This document shows, one piece after another, positions 1-7,580 of a DNA stretch of 16,138 nucleotides; the first letter of the stretch is position 1; each line of letters starts with the position of its first letter. The DNA lies in NCBI GenBank assembly GCA_002502705.1, contig DAQB01000070.1, positions 936 through 17,073 on the forward strand. The letters are read 5' to 3'. The translations under genes were made by a program, and so were the position numbers. Origin of the DNA: Thermoplasmatales archaeon UBA582. Lineage in GTDB: Archaea > Thermoplasmatota > Thermoplasmata > Thermoplasmatales > Thermoplasmataceae. The notes beneath the pieces are model-generated. The model was given only the letters and a program-made list of their open reading frames with translations. It was not told where the DNA came from and searched no databases.

Positions 1-981
1 GCCAAGAACTGCTTCTACCCAATAATGGTGAAAGAGTCGGAAATTATAGGCTTCGGAGACGTACCCGATGAGAATTTCCATCCAAGAAGTCAGGTAGAAA
101 ATGGTAACGGTTATAAGCTCGTGTGGCCAATTGATGTGAACGGCAACGAAAAGAAGTGGAGATATGCTCGGCAGAGCGTGGAATCGATCTTGAACCTGCT
201 TCGAGTAAAGAAAAGCAACAATGGGCGTATCGAGATTGAAATAGGAAAACCCTACGGCACAGTCAAGACTGTCTGGCAGAACCCAAAGTATGATGCTGCT
301 GAATATGGAACTAAACTCGTTCATGAACTTGTCCCCAATAGCAATTTTGATTTTCCCAAATCCGTATACAACGTCTATGATTGCATAGCTCCAATAATCT
401 CTGAGAGAAAAGAGGCAATAGTTCTGGACTTCTTTGCCGGATCTGGAACGACCGGACATGCCACGATTATGTTGAACAAGGAAGATAACGGATCAAGAAA
501 ATTCATTCTGTGTACAAACAACGAAAACGGGATAGCAGAAGAAATCTGCTACCCGAGAATCAAAGCAGTTATCGATGGAAACGAAAAATACAAAGAGATA
601 ACAGAATACGCAACGAATCTGAAGTACTTCAAGACTGATTTTGTTGATTCTGCTCCTACAGATCTAAACAAGAAGGTGCTTGTTGACAGATCGACAGAGA
701 TGCTCTGCCTTAAGGAATACTGCTTCAACCTGATACGAAATGATGCAAACTTTAGAGTTTTTTCCGGCGCGACCGGCAAATATCTGGGAATTATATATGA
801 CGATGCAGGAATAGAAGGGTTAAAATCTGAAGTGAGAAGAATTAACAGAAAATTCTCAGTATATATCTTTTCCCTCGATGAGGGAGTAAAGGAGGATGAG
901 TTCGAAGAAATTGCAGAATTGGTTGATCTCAAGCCGATTCCTGCCTCGATTCTAAACGTGTATAGGAGGATTTACAGATGA
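1..981 (+). CDS. mod: Type III restriction-modification DNA methyltransferase (Mod), 5'-truncated by the window edge
   Basis: This is the C-terminal portion of a type III Mod subunit, which recognises the DNA site, transfers a methyl group from SAM to adenine and partners with Res. The reading frame is open from base 1, with AKNCFYPI before the first ATG at 25, so the true start lies to the left. The SAM-binding motif I (DFFAGSGTTG) is encoded at 427-456. The catalytic DPPY motif, which precedes motif I in this beta-class order, must lie outside the window. The C-terminal ~150 residues after motif I match the usual position of the Mod tail. The stop overlaps the res start in ATGA (978-981), and an AGGAGG ribosome site at 964-969 sits inside mod, so the pair is translationally coupled. 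Family assignment rests on motif I plus the neighbouring res gene. Confidence 0.9.
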   Translation, partial: AKNCFYPIMVKESEIIGFGDVPDENFHPRSQVENGNGYKLVWPIDVNGNEKKWRYARQSVESILNLLRVKKSNNGRIEIEIGKPYGTVKTVWQNPKYDAAEYGTKLVHELVPNSNFDFPKSVYNVYDCIAPIISERKEAIVLDFFAGSGTTGHATIMLNKEDNGSRKFILCTNNENGIAEEICYPRIKAVIDGNEKYKEITEYATNLKYFKTDFVDSAPTDLNKKVLVDRSTEMLCLKEYCFNLIRNDANFRVFSGATGKYLGIIYDDAGIEGLKSEVRRINRKFSVYIFSLDEGVKEDEFEEIAELVDLKPIPASILNVYRRIYR

Positions 982-3188
982 TCGTCCTAAGAAACTATCA
1001 GAAGAAAGCAATTCGCGAGTTGTCAGAAGGATTGAAACAACTATTGGAATACAAAGGACAGTTTGTTGTCTCATTCAAAGCCCCGACTGGCAGCGGAAAA
1101 ACTCTAATGGTGTCAGAGTCTCTTAGTGCTATTGCAGGAGATATAGGAATCAAACATGATATCTCCTTTGTATGGATTTCGGTCAGGTCTCTTCACGAGC
1201 AAAGCAAGAAGAAATTGGAAGAGTATCTAATTAATAACAGACTAATCAAGTGCAGTTATTTCGAGGAACTCCAGGACCGGCAAATCAGCAAGAACGAGAT
1301 TCTGTTCATAAACTGGGAAAGTATCAACAAAAAAGACATAAACATTCTAATTAGAGAGAATGAACAGGATAACAACTTGAACAGCGTGATAGCTGGAACA
1401 AGGAGTGAGGGCAGGAAAATCATTCTTATCATCGACGAAAGCCATCACACGGCAAACGCCGAAAGATCCAGAGAACTTGTCAATATCATATCTCCTGACA
1501 TAGCTCTGGAAGTTTCTGCAACCCCAGTTCAGAAGTTATTCAATGTAACCGTGGAAGTCAAGTTGCCAGACGTTAAAGCTGAACAGATGATCAAGTCCGA
1601 GGTGGCAGTGAACCCGGGATTTATGAATTTGCAGGTAGGGAGCGAAAGCACTGACGAGGTAATCATAGATCAAGCCCTAAAATCCAGAGCAATGCTTTTA
1701 CGTCTCTTGAAAACCGAAGGAAGCAGATTAAACCCCCTTGTACTGATCCAGCTCCCCGACAAAAGGAACGATCTTGACGATAAGAAGGAAGAGGTCATAA
1801 GACTGCTTGACCGGAAATTCGATATTAACGAAAACAATGGAAGACTTGCAATTTGGTTGTCGGAAGATAAGTCTCCCTCACTCGTCGATATTGAAAAACC
1901 AGACAATGAAGTTGAGGTCCTAATATTCAAGCAAGCCATCGCGTTGGGGTGGGACTGTCCACGAGCATCCATACTTGTCATCTTCAGAGAACTGCGGAGC
2001 TTTACTTTTACGATCCAAACGATAGGACGAATAATGAGGATGCCTGAATTCAAATACTATAAGCGCGATGAATTGAACCGAGCGTACGTCTACACAAATC
2101 TTCCAAACGTTATAATTGAGGGTGACGAACTAAGAGATTACATTACAGTAAATGAGTCAAGGAGAGACAATACAAGATATTCAAATATCTCACTTCGTTC
2201 AATCTCTGTTGAAAGATTGCGAGAAAGGACAAGGCTTTCCGGAGAATTTCCAAAAATTTTTCAGAGAATTTCGGCTGACTATATGTTGAAAGAGAAAATT
2301 AATCTGTCTCCGAAGAGAATTTCTGAATTTATTATAGCAGACGGTGTGATCAAGAATGTCGATCAAACCGGAGAGATAGATAGCAAAGGGACTGTTTCAG
2401 TAGCATCTATGTCCGAGGAAATAAACAGAAAGTTTGACCTGTTTATATGGAAGAGTTGTACGCCGTATGCTCCCGTAGACTCTAGTGACAGAATAAAGAC
2501 GGCCATCTATACTTTTCTTAAAGACAACATGGGAGTTGAGAAATATTCTGAGCGGGCGCAAGCCATTACACTTGGGGTCGAGAATATAAGTCACTTCGAA
2601 AAAGTGATTGAGGAGAGCAAAGCCGTGTACGAAGAGGAAGTTGTCAATAAGCTGAACAAAAAGAGAGTTTTTGTCGAAAATTCGGACTGGGAAGTACCAG
2701 AATTCATTTCTTACAATGAAAAATACACTGTTTTTTCGTCTCGGAAATCCATTATGCAACCCTTTTACCGATATACTGATGCCAGCAAGACTGAAATAGA
2801 ATTCATGAAACTCCTTGATCGAAGCGATAATACAGTTAAATGGTGGTTTAAGAACCGTGAAAACGAACCCAAGTATTTCTCAGTTGGATACGAGAATGAT
2901 GAGGGCGGAAACTCCACCTTCTATGTGGACTTTATTGTGAAGTTTAATGACAACAGTATAGGTCTCTTTGATACCAAGTTTGGTGGAACTGCTACTATCG
3001 AATTCGCAAAAGCAAAGGCGGAAGCACTTCAGAAATATATCAAAATGGAAAACCAAAGAGGAAAAAATCTCAGCGGGGGCATTGTTGTCCCTACTGACGC
3101 ATCATATCTATCTTGGAGAATAAATCAAAATGATATTTACACAGATGATATTCAGAACATAGACAAGTGGAAACCTTTCAAACTTTAG
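978..3188 (+). CDS. res: Type III restriction endonuclease subunit Res
   Basis: The 736-aa protein is an SF2 helicase-translocase joined to a nuclease, the restriction subunit that cleaves unmethylated DNA with Mod. Visible motifs in order: Q-motif region LRNYQKKAI (residues 4-12), Walker A APTGSGKT (35-42), DEAD-type DESHH (153-157), SATP motif III (180-183) and the motif VI arginine-finger segment QTIGRIMRMP (about 345-354). A C-terminal PD-(D/E)XK nuclease core follows, with the acidic strand YVDFIV near residue 647 and FDTK (D665, K667). Length is somewhat shorter than many Res proteins (about 900-1000 aa), but every core motif is present and it looks functional. The ATG start at 978 overlaps the mod stop and has a strong AGGAGG upstream. 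Confidence 0.93.
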   Translation: MIVLRNYQKKAIRELSEGLKQLLEYKGQFVVSFKAPTGSGKTLMVSESLSAIAGDIGIKHDISFVWISVRSLHEQSKKKLEEYLINNRLIKCSYFEELQDRQISKNEILFINWESINKKDINILIRENEQDNNLNSVIAGTRSEGRKIILIIDESHHTANAERSRELVNIISPDIALEVSATPVQKLFNVTVEVKLPDVKAEQMIKSEVAVNPGFMNLQVGSESTDEVIIDQALKSRAMLLRLLKTEGSRLNPLVLIQLPDKRNDLDDKKEEVIRLLDRKFDINENNGRLAIWLSEDKSPSLVDIEKPDNEVEVLIFKQAIALGWDCPRASILVIFRELRSFTFTIQTIGRIMRMPEFKYYKRDELNRAYVYTNLPNVIIEGDELRDYITVNESRRDNTRYSNISLRSISVERLRERTRLSGEFPKIFQRISADYMLKEKINLSPKRISEFIIADGVIKNVDQTGEIDSKGTVSVASMSEEINRKFDLFIWKSCTPYAPVDSSDRIKTAIYTFLKDNMGVEKYSERAQAITLGVENISHFEKVIEESKAVYEEEVVNKLNKKRVFVENSDWEVPEFISYNEKYTVFSSRKSIMQPFYRYTDASKTEIEFMKLLDRSDNTVKWWFKNRENEPKYFSVGYENDEGGNSTFYVDFIVKFNDNSIGLFDTKFGGTATIEFAKAKAEALQKYIKMENQRGKNLSGGIVVPTDASYLSWRINQNDIYTDDIQNIDKWKPFKL

Positions 3189-3228
3189 ACCTAACTTTCA
3201 GTCGCATCTACGAAATTTTGACAGCCTA

Positions 3229-3654
3229 TCATATGAAACCGGCAATCAATCTAAACACTATTTCAAACTCATTGTCTGCTCCACCACCTCCAGTAGTTTT
3301 CCCCCCGTACTTTATTGTAAGTATATTTCGGAGAGTATCCCAATTGTATCCCCATTTTTGATTGCCATAGGTTCCTTGATGTGCGGAAAAGAATGTTTTC
3401 CAATCCTCCAATATTTGACCTCTTAGGGCAAAAGGGGACTCAAAGGGTGCGTCATTTACAGTTTTTAGGTGCCAGGGATAAGCGTCAAAGAATTCCTGAA
3501 CCGCTCCAATAGCCTGTAGCATGTGACCGGTTGTGTTATCTGTATTAATCGGCCCTAACTCCATCGCTCTATTTGCTAACTTTGCAAGAGATCCGTTACT
3601 TCTGACTTCTCTATGACATTTACCCTGAAACCATTGCCTGCTTTTCAAAACCAC
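3229..3654 (-). CDS. Hypothetical protein, 141 aa
   Basis: I do not recognise this protein. It is convergent with res, leaving about 40 bp between the two stops. The product is soluble, with a basic N-terminus, a tryptophan- and aromatic-rich middle (for example EDWKTFFSAHQG) and a short glycine run (TTGGGGAD) near residues 119-126; no transmembrane helix or catalytic motif is evident. The start is taken as GTG at 3654, with a GAGGG-like ribosome site just upstream. A good TATA element lies at 3700-3709, which supports a real transcribed gene. It could be an intact small gene or a C-terminally altered relic, since the flanking area to the right is degraded. Confidence 0.5.
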   Translation of the reverse strand: MVLKSRQWFQGKCHREVRSNGSLAKLANRAMELGPINTDNTTGHMLQAIGAVQEFFDAYPWHLKTVNDAPFESPFALRGQILEDWKTFFSAHQGTYGNQKWGYNWDTLRNILTIKYGGKTTGGGGADNEFEIVFRLIAGFI

Positions 3655-3699
3655 ATACCCTCATCTTCCTTTTTATTGCATGACACAAATGACTTTGTT

Positions 3700-3709
3700 T
3701 AATATAAAG
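3700..3709 (-). promoter_or_regulatory. TATA box for the 141-aa gene
   Basis: On the minus strand the sequence reads CTTTATATTA, a good archaeal TATA element. It lies about 50 nt upstream of the GTG start at 3654, so transcription would begin near 3680 and leave a short leader carrying the GAGGG ribosome site. Between here and 3820 I see no further gene or structured element. Confidence 0.45.
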
Positions 3710-3820
3710 TTCATTCAGTGATTTCTTCTTTGTCTGTATTTGATGAGAGAAAACAATTTAATTGTACACGGTTCACAGTCTTACCTCAGAATCTCCATGA
3801 AGGAGTAAAGACAGGGCTGT

Positions 3821-4147
3821 TCAGCTTGACATCGTTGCGATATATCTCCCTAAAAGAGCTTCATTTCTGTATGTGTCCTGGTTCTGTACCCCGAATATAG
3901 CGAAATCTATGATCTCTTCAGCGAGCAGATGGAGTCTAAGCACCTGTAAAGGTCGTCCTTCCCGAGCCTTGGAGGATCCCACGGATTGTATGTCCCAGTA
4001 CGGGCGTGTCAGGGAGATGTTAGAATCGGGGCTGATGATTCCTCTGGCGATTATGAGGAAGGGCCCCTCCCGATATTTTTGGCGATCTCTACATCCCCCG
4101 TCATCGACGGCAAATCGCACAATGTACTGGATCAGTTCAAGAATCAC
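3821..4147 (-). CDS. Unrecognised 108-aa ORF, possibly a gene fragment
   Basis: I do not recognise this product. The minus-strand frame looks more coding-like than the overlapping plus-strand frames: it has a mixed hydrophobic and charged composition with segments such as GPFLIIARGIISPDS and LHLLAEEIIDFAIFG, and no low-complexity shadow character. The start would be GTG at 4147, but there is no clear ribosome site, and a stop codon lies in frame a few codons upstream. It follows the broken PIN gene by 15 nt on the same strand. Base composition is visibly richer in G and C than the neighbouring PIN gene. It may be the remaining tail of a larger protein whose front was lost. Confidence 0.35.
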   Translation of the reverse strand: MILELIQYIVRFAVDDGGCRDRQKYREGPFLIIARGIISPDSNISLTRPYWDIQSVGSSKAREGRPLQVLRLHLLAEEIIDFAIFGVQNQDTYRNEALLGRYIATMSS

Positions 4148-4162
4148 ATGCGAAATTCAAGT

Positions 4163-4975
4163 TTAAACCCCGCGGGATAATTTCTCTTTTAGGTCGTTAA
4201 TCTTGAACGCTTGGGGAAACTCGATTTTAGCGATGCTTTCAGAATCTGAAGTTAAGGTGGGTATCACAAAACACTCTGAATCTAAAGCAATCTTATCTCT
4301 GATCTTTTTCCAAATAGTACCTCGTGGCGGTGCTTGTAAATATTGAATAATGTTACGAAATTCACTGTCTCTAGTTAATATTGCGTCTGCTTGCAAATAA
4401 AGGGCGCATGAATACAGATAAAGATCAATTGAGCCCATAGCAACATTTCTTTGTACGGCCTCCACTATGTTAAGTATTGGGACCATAGCATCGGGACGCA
4501 CAGAATAATCATCACAACATTCCATTATGATCATATGCTCCCTCATAGTCTCTTTCAAGCGATCCATTCGATTTGCTACGATAGATATATATTCCTCTTT
4601 AATGGTGGAGCTTAGAATCACATGATTAGCAATTCGGTCTGGAACCCGAGTTCTTATTGCTTGGGTGAACATCAAGCTCTTTGTGAGAAGACTCCTTAGC
4701 TCTATCTCATTGAATTTTGAGTAAGAAACAGTAATTTTGCCCTGCTTATTCCCATCGCATAGTGCATGAACAACATCTCTTCCATGCTTTACATTATCTC
4801 TTGCTCCTTCGGCAATGCCAATAGAATATACTCTCAGTTATTCGCTCATATCAAATTTTTTACTCTCCTTAGTAAATGGATCAATACCCATCGCTTCACA
4901 ATAATCCAAATAAAGGATCATGTCCGATAAGTAGTTTGTATCAATGAAAATGTTAGATATTTTCTTCTTAGTCAC
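4163..4975 (-). pseudogene. PIN-domain RNase-like gene interrupted by one in-frame stop
   Basis: Read from GTG at 4975, one continuous frame of 271 codons contains a single TAA at 4838-4840 (codon 46). Before it is a PIN N-terminus with the first metal-binding aspartate in IFIDTNYLSDM (D12). After it the same frame continues with SKFNEIELRSLL (E90 or E92) and IDLYLYSCALYLQADAILTR followed by DSEF (D184 and D203 acidic positions). PIN proteins are Mg/Mn-dependent ribonucleases, often toxins or RNA-processing enzymes. Because frame and motifs are kept on both sides, the change is probably a recent point mutation or a sequence error. A shorter product could in theory restart at TTG 4675, but it would lack the first catalytic aspartate. 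The gene starts 22 nt after the ATPase remnant, suggesting an old operon. Confidence 0.7.
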
Positions 4976-4997
4976 TTAACCACCTACAATTATTTGC

Positions 4998-5436
4998 TTA
5001 CTGTGATAAGATTGTTGTACTTGTTAAATATCTTTTCAACAAATTCAATTGTGATAGGCGGGACTCTCGCTTGATCAATTGCTTCTGAAACAACGAAAAA
5101 AAGAGCCTAACCAACGCTCTGGGGAACATCTTGGTCGGTACCATCGATTTCAGAAAATCCAGAAGTTTTTCATCGAAAGGGAACAAATCACTAGGGGGAA
5201 CAGTGTTCTTGGGCCTTACCGTCCTTAGCCACCATTTTACCAATCGTAGCGCATAATCGGCAGAAAGGGGAAACAATGTAATAGCGTAATTTCCCTTGTT
5301 TGTTATTCTATCCCATAGAGCCGGATTCAAGTCTACGATTTGTTCTTGACTTTCGGAACTTAATCCAATTACAATCCAAAAATCTACCCCTTTTGACGTA
5401 TCAATGAGGATCTGTACACCACATTCAGGGTGCTGC
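4998..5436 (-). pseudogene. C-terminal remnant of a AAA-like P-loop ATPase
   Basis: The frame is open into the opposite strand of the methyltransferase remnant, and its first in-frame start codon (TTG at 5465) lies inside that foreign sequence, so the N-terminus is lost. What remains resembles the second half of a AAA-type ATPase: a sensor-1-like strand DFWIVIGLSSES, then NPALWDRITNKG (like the 'LLDRF' segment), FPLSADYALRLVKWWL (like the 'LPPLSEEEA' helix) and FPRALVRLFFSLF, which is like the sensor-2 'NPR' helix. No Walker A or B survives. This is pattern recognition at the fold level, with no specific family. It is upstream of and co-directional with the PIN gene, so the two may have formed one system before it was disrupted. 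Confidence 0.5.
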
Positions 5437-5560
5437 AGGACCAAAAAAGAGGATGCTTCTGACAAGGAAGCTCAGGGTCGCATTCCTCCATGAGAAGGTC
5501 TTCATGGAGATGAGGGACATGAAGTACGGAAGGGATATTGATACTGCATTCAGGGTGCTG
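5422..5560. repeat. 14-bp direct repeat flanking the remnant junction
   Basis: CATTCAGGGTGCTG occurs exactly at 5422-5435 and again at 5547-5560, 125 bp apart. The second copy lies inside the methyltransferase frame (encoding AFRVL). The first sits exactly where the antisense ATPase remnant gives way to methyltransferase sequence. The period is not a multiple of three, so it is not an in-frame domain repeat. It may mark the rearrangement point, or may be chance. Confidence 0.5.
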
Positions 5561-6002
5561 TCTTGCAGACTTTCTCATTCATGGGGACGGCAGGACATTC
5601 GGGAGGCGATTCAAGGGCACAACTAAATTTCCAAGGTTCGGCATAGAGAACTTCATCCTTGTGAGGGACTGGACCATTGAGAGCATGGATTTCAGGGAAC
5701 TGTTCCAGATATACAACAAGCCAAGGGTTTTGATGTACCTTGATCCACCGTACCTTTCATCGGGCAGGAAATACAGGCATAGTTTCACGATTGACAACCT
5801 TAAGGAACTGAAAATGTGCATGGATGATCACAGCGGTTCGTATCTTCTGAATTTATCATCATTCGATGAGGGGATGGAGGAGATCTTCGGGAGGCCTGAC
5901 AGGATTATTGACTACGCAAATCCTGTTAATAACAACGGGAAAGAGAAGTGGGGTTGCGGGTACTGGTGGGCTTCTAGCTTCGAATCTGGAAATTCCTCTT
6001 GA
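5438..6002 (+). pseudogene. D12-class N6-adenine DNA methyltransferase remnant, N-terminally truncated and frameshifted
   Basis: The catalytic motif IV is clear: VLMYLDPPYLSSGRKYRHSF (DPPY at about 5740-5751) is typical of Dam-like D12 methyltransferases. Upstream, DIDTAFRVLSCRLSHS corresponds to the 'A..F..LNR.SFSG' segment, but it is in a different frame from the GDGRTFGRRFKGTTKF that should follow. Removing the single T at 5582 restores the frame (…CRLSHS-GDGRTFG…), so a +1 insertion explains the break. The first ~100 residues, including SAM motif I (FGGSG), are absent: to the left the sequence changes into the antisense ATPase remnant. The end, after EKWGCGYWW, is also uncertain. It is not expected to make active enzyme. 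Confidence 0.72.
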
Positions 6003-6018
6003 CTACCTTAGTGAGGAT

Positions 6019-6516
6019 TCATCTTCCATTAAAGCGAGCAGACGAGATAACGCTAAAGATATCCTTATCATTATAAATACTTTCCAATACGCCTTTAAAC
6101 ATAAATGCCGTGGCAAGACCGGTCTTCTCCTGAATCATTAACAGTTCCATTACTTTTGCAATAAATTCCACGGAATAATCGCCAAATGAATCCAGTGGCA
6201 TATATTGTGATACATGAGCAAGGTCCGAATACCTCAGTTCGCAGCGAAGTTGCTCTTCCTTAGTCCTGAAAGGTGAAACATTTTCCCACATTTGAAGAAG
6301 GTACCAAACAAAGCTCTTGGTTAGGTCCGCATTATGCTCTTTCTTAATCATAAGGTCCATGGCCCAATGGAGGTGACTTGGGGTCCTTTCCCTCTTACCT
6401 GGCTCTCTATACTTTACCTTTATGTCCAGATCAGGTCTGCTTCCGTACTGGCCCTGATATACGTTAATTAGTATACCATCTCGAAGTGGAAATGTCTTGA
6501 TCAGAACTGAACCCAT
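6019..6516 (-). CDS. Hypothetical protein, 165 aa, divergent from a DNA methyltransferase
   Basis: I do not recognise a named family. The protein has an ATG start at 6516 and is soluble. It has a basic stretch YREPGKRERTPSHLHWAMDL, a charged helical middle, and a C-terminal part with IAKVMELLMIQEKTG and KGVLESIYNDKDIFS. No confident nuclease triad is visible; RPDLDIKVKY has acidic residues and a lysine but not a clear PD-(D/E)XK pattern. The 82-bp divergent spacer shared with the RHH/methyltransferase pair suggests joint control. An orphan beta-class methyltransferase often sits beside a hard-to-recognise restriction endonuclease, so a restriction role is possible but unproven. Confidence 0.65.
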   Translation of the reverse strand: MGSVLIKTFPLRDGILINVYQGQYGSRPDLDIKVKYREPGKRERTPSHLHWAMDLMIKKEHNADLTKSFVWYLLQMWENVSPFRTKEEQLRCELRYSDLAHVSQYMPLDSFGDYSVEFIAKVMELLMIQEKTGLATAFMFKGVLESIYNDKDIFSVISSARFNGR

Positions 6517-6561
6517 ACGTTGGTTTCAGGTAGGGATTAATAATAATTTTATGTTAAAAAC

Positions 6562-6569
6562 TATTAATA
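6562..6569 (+). promoter_or_regulatory. TATA box for the RHH-methyltransferase pair
   Basis: TATTAATA preceded by an A-rich BRE-like stretch (AAAAAC) lies about 33 bp upstream of the ATG at 6599. This spacing predicts a transcript with little or no leader, common in Thermoplasmata. It sits in the divergent spacer shared with the 165-aa gene. Confidence 0.5.
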
Positions 6570-6585
6570 TGTCAATATGAATATG
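6566..6585 (+). promoter_or_regulatory. Three iterated AATATG sites, candidate RHH operator
   Basis: AATATG occurs at 6566-6571, 6574-6579 and 6580-6585, starting within the TATA box and running toward the transcription start. Ribbon-helix-helix dimers bind short tandem sites, and the gene immediately downstream encodes such a protein, so autorepression is a reasonable inference. The region is AT-rich and chance repetition is possible. Confidence 0.3.
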
Positions 6586-6598
6586 GATAAGTCATTAT

Positions 6599-6748
6599 AT
6601 GGCAAAAGTACCATTGAACATTACGGTTGACGAAGAAGTTCTGGAGGAATTTAAAAGGATCTGCAACAATAATGATATAAAAATCTCAACGAAAGTAAAC
6701 TCCCTAATGCGGGAATGGGTCAAAAAAAACGGGGGAGACCTAATTTGA
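6599..6748 (+). CDS. Small ribbon-helix-helix (CopG/Arc-like) DNA-binding protein, 49 aa
   Basis: This short ORF encodes a compact RHH fold: a beta strand VPLNITVDEEV (residues 4-14), helix 1 LEEFKRICNNNDI and helix 2 STKVNSLMREWVKKNG. RHH proteins act as dimeric transcription repressors, inserting the beta strand in the DNA major groove. It sits directly after a TATA element and three AATATG repeats. Its TGA stop (6746-6748) overlaps a TTG start for the methyltransferase, which suggests a control protein for the modification gene, comparable in role (not sequence) to C proteins of restriction-modification systems. The first ATG is used because the promoter spacing fits a leaderless message. 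Confidence 0.65.
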   Translation: MAKVPLNITVDEEVLEEFKRICNNNDIKISTKVNSLMREWVKKNGGDLI

Positions 6749-7527
6749 AACATCAGATTTATATGGGGGACAGTCTGGAAATACTCAAGCAATTGCCGGA
6801 AAACTCTGTGGACATGGTTTTCGCCGATCCCCCATACGGTTTGGCGAAGAAGAGGGGATTGGGATGGAAATATAGCAAGCATATTACCTTACATGAGGCT
6901 TGGGATATTTTTACAAGAGACGAATTTTTCAAATTCAATCTAGAATGGATCAGCGAGAGCATGAGAGTTCTTAGACAAGGGGGAAGTATTTGGGTTTGTG
7001 GTTCCTTCCATAATATATATCAAATAGGGTTCATCCTCCAGCATCTTGATGCAAAGATAAATAATAGTATTGTGTGGTTTAAGCCCAATGCTCAGCCGAA
7101 TATAACCAGAAGGATGTTTACGGAGAGCACAGAGCACCTGATATGGGCGGTTAAAAATCATTCCAAAACGAAATGGACATTTAATTATGACGCAATGCGT
7201 GCATTGAACGATGGGAAACAGATGAGAAACATGTGGGAAATTCCGCTCACCCCAAAGAGCGAGAAGTGGGCCGGGGAACACCCAACACAGAAGCCTTTTG
7301 AACTTCTGAAAAGGATAATTCTTGCTTCTACAAATGAAGGTGACACTGTGCTGGATCCTTTTCTCGGTTCTGGCACAACATCAGTAGTGGCTGAATACTA
7401 TGGGAGGAATTCCATAGGGATAGAAAAAAACTCAGAATATTTACCAATTATTAGGAAGAGGATGAGCGTCAATCAAGCAAAAATTGATCGAGGCGAGTCA
7501 GAAGTTGTTTACATGTATCCGGAATAA
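6745..7527 (+). CDS. Beta-class DNA methyltransferase (N6-adenine or N4-cytosine)
   Basis: A SAM-dependent DNA methyltransferase with motif order IV then I, as in the beta class. Catalytic DPPYG is at residues 28-32, the conserved GEHPTQKP at about 175-182 and SAM-binding DPFLGSGTT at 204-212. DPPY is most usual for adenine enzymes, but N4-cytosine cannot be excluded, and the target site is not predictable here. I place the start at TTG 6745, overlapping the RHH stop (TTGA), because a GGGGGAG ribosome site (6731-6737) is 7 nt upstream and the protein then begins LKHQIYMGDSLEIL as in relatives. ATG 6715 would add ten residues inside the RHH gene and lacks a good ribosome site. No recognised endonuclease is adjacent; the divergent 165-aa gene is the only candidate. 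Confidence 0.88.
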   Translation: MKHQIYMGDSLEILKQLPENSVDMVFADPPYGLAKKRGLGWKYSKHITLHEAWDIFTRDEFFKFNLEWISESMRVLRQGGSIWVCGSFHNIYQIGFILQHLDAKINNSIVWFKPNAQPNITRRMFTESTEHLIWAVKNHSKTKWTFNYDAMRALNDGKQMRNMWEIPLTPKSEKWAGEHPTQKPFELLKRIILASTNEGDTVLDPFLGSGTTSVVAEYYGRNSIGIEKNSEYLPIIRKRMSVNQAKIDRGESEVVYMYPE

Positions 7528-7546
7528 TTCGGCCGAAGGAGTTCCT
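7528..7546. other. Palindromes just after the methyltransferase stop
   Basis: A perfect 10-bp palindrome TTCGGCCGAA (7528-7537) begins right after the TAA and overlaps a second inverted repeat, AAGGA-GT-TCCTT (7535-7546). They lie between convergent genes and could act as a transcription barrier, but no T-run follows, so a terminator is only a guess. Confidence 0.25.
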
Positions 7547-7580
7547 TGGTTCTGTTTCAAATATGCACAGATAAGCAGTT

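Noticed and set aside
549..932. 127-aa minus-strand ORF inside mod, and similar long antisense ORFs inside res (1670-2053, 2397-2759)
   Set aside because: They are antisense to well-supported coding frames, serine-rich as expected of shadow frames, and lack promoters or ribosome sites.
3873..4166. 97-aa plus-strand ORF opposite the 108-aa ORF
   Set aside because: Composition is rich in S, R, P and M without a hydrophobic core. No ribosome site or promoter supports it, and the minus-strand frame looks more natural.
5866..6141. 91-aa plus-strand ORF overlapping the end of the D12 methyltransferase remnant
   Set aside because: Most of it is an alternate frame of the methyltransferase and the antisense of the 165-aa gene. 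A short natural-looking stretch near 5980-6020 is too small to support a gene.
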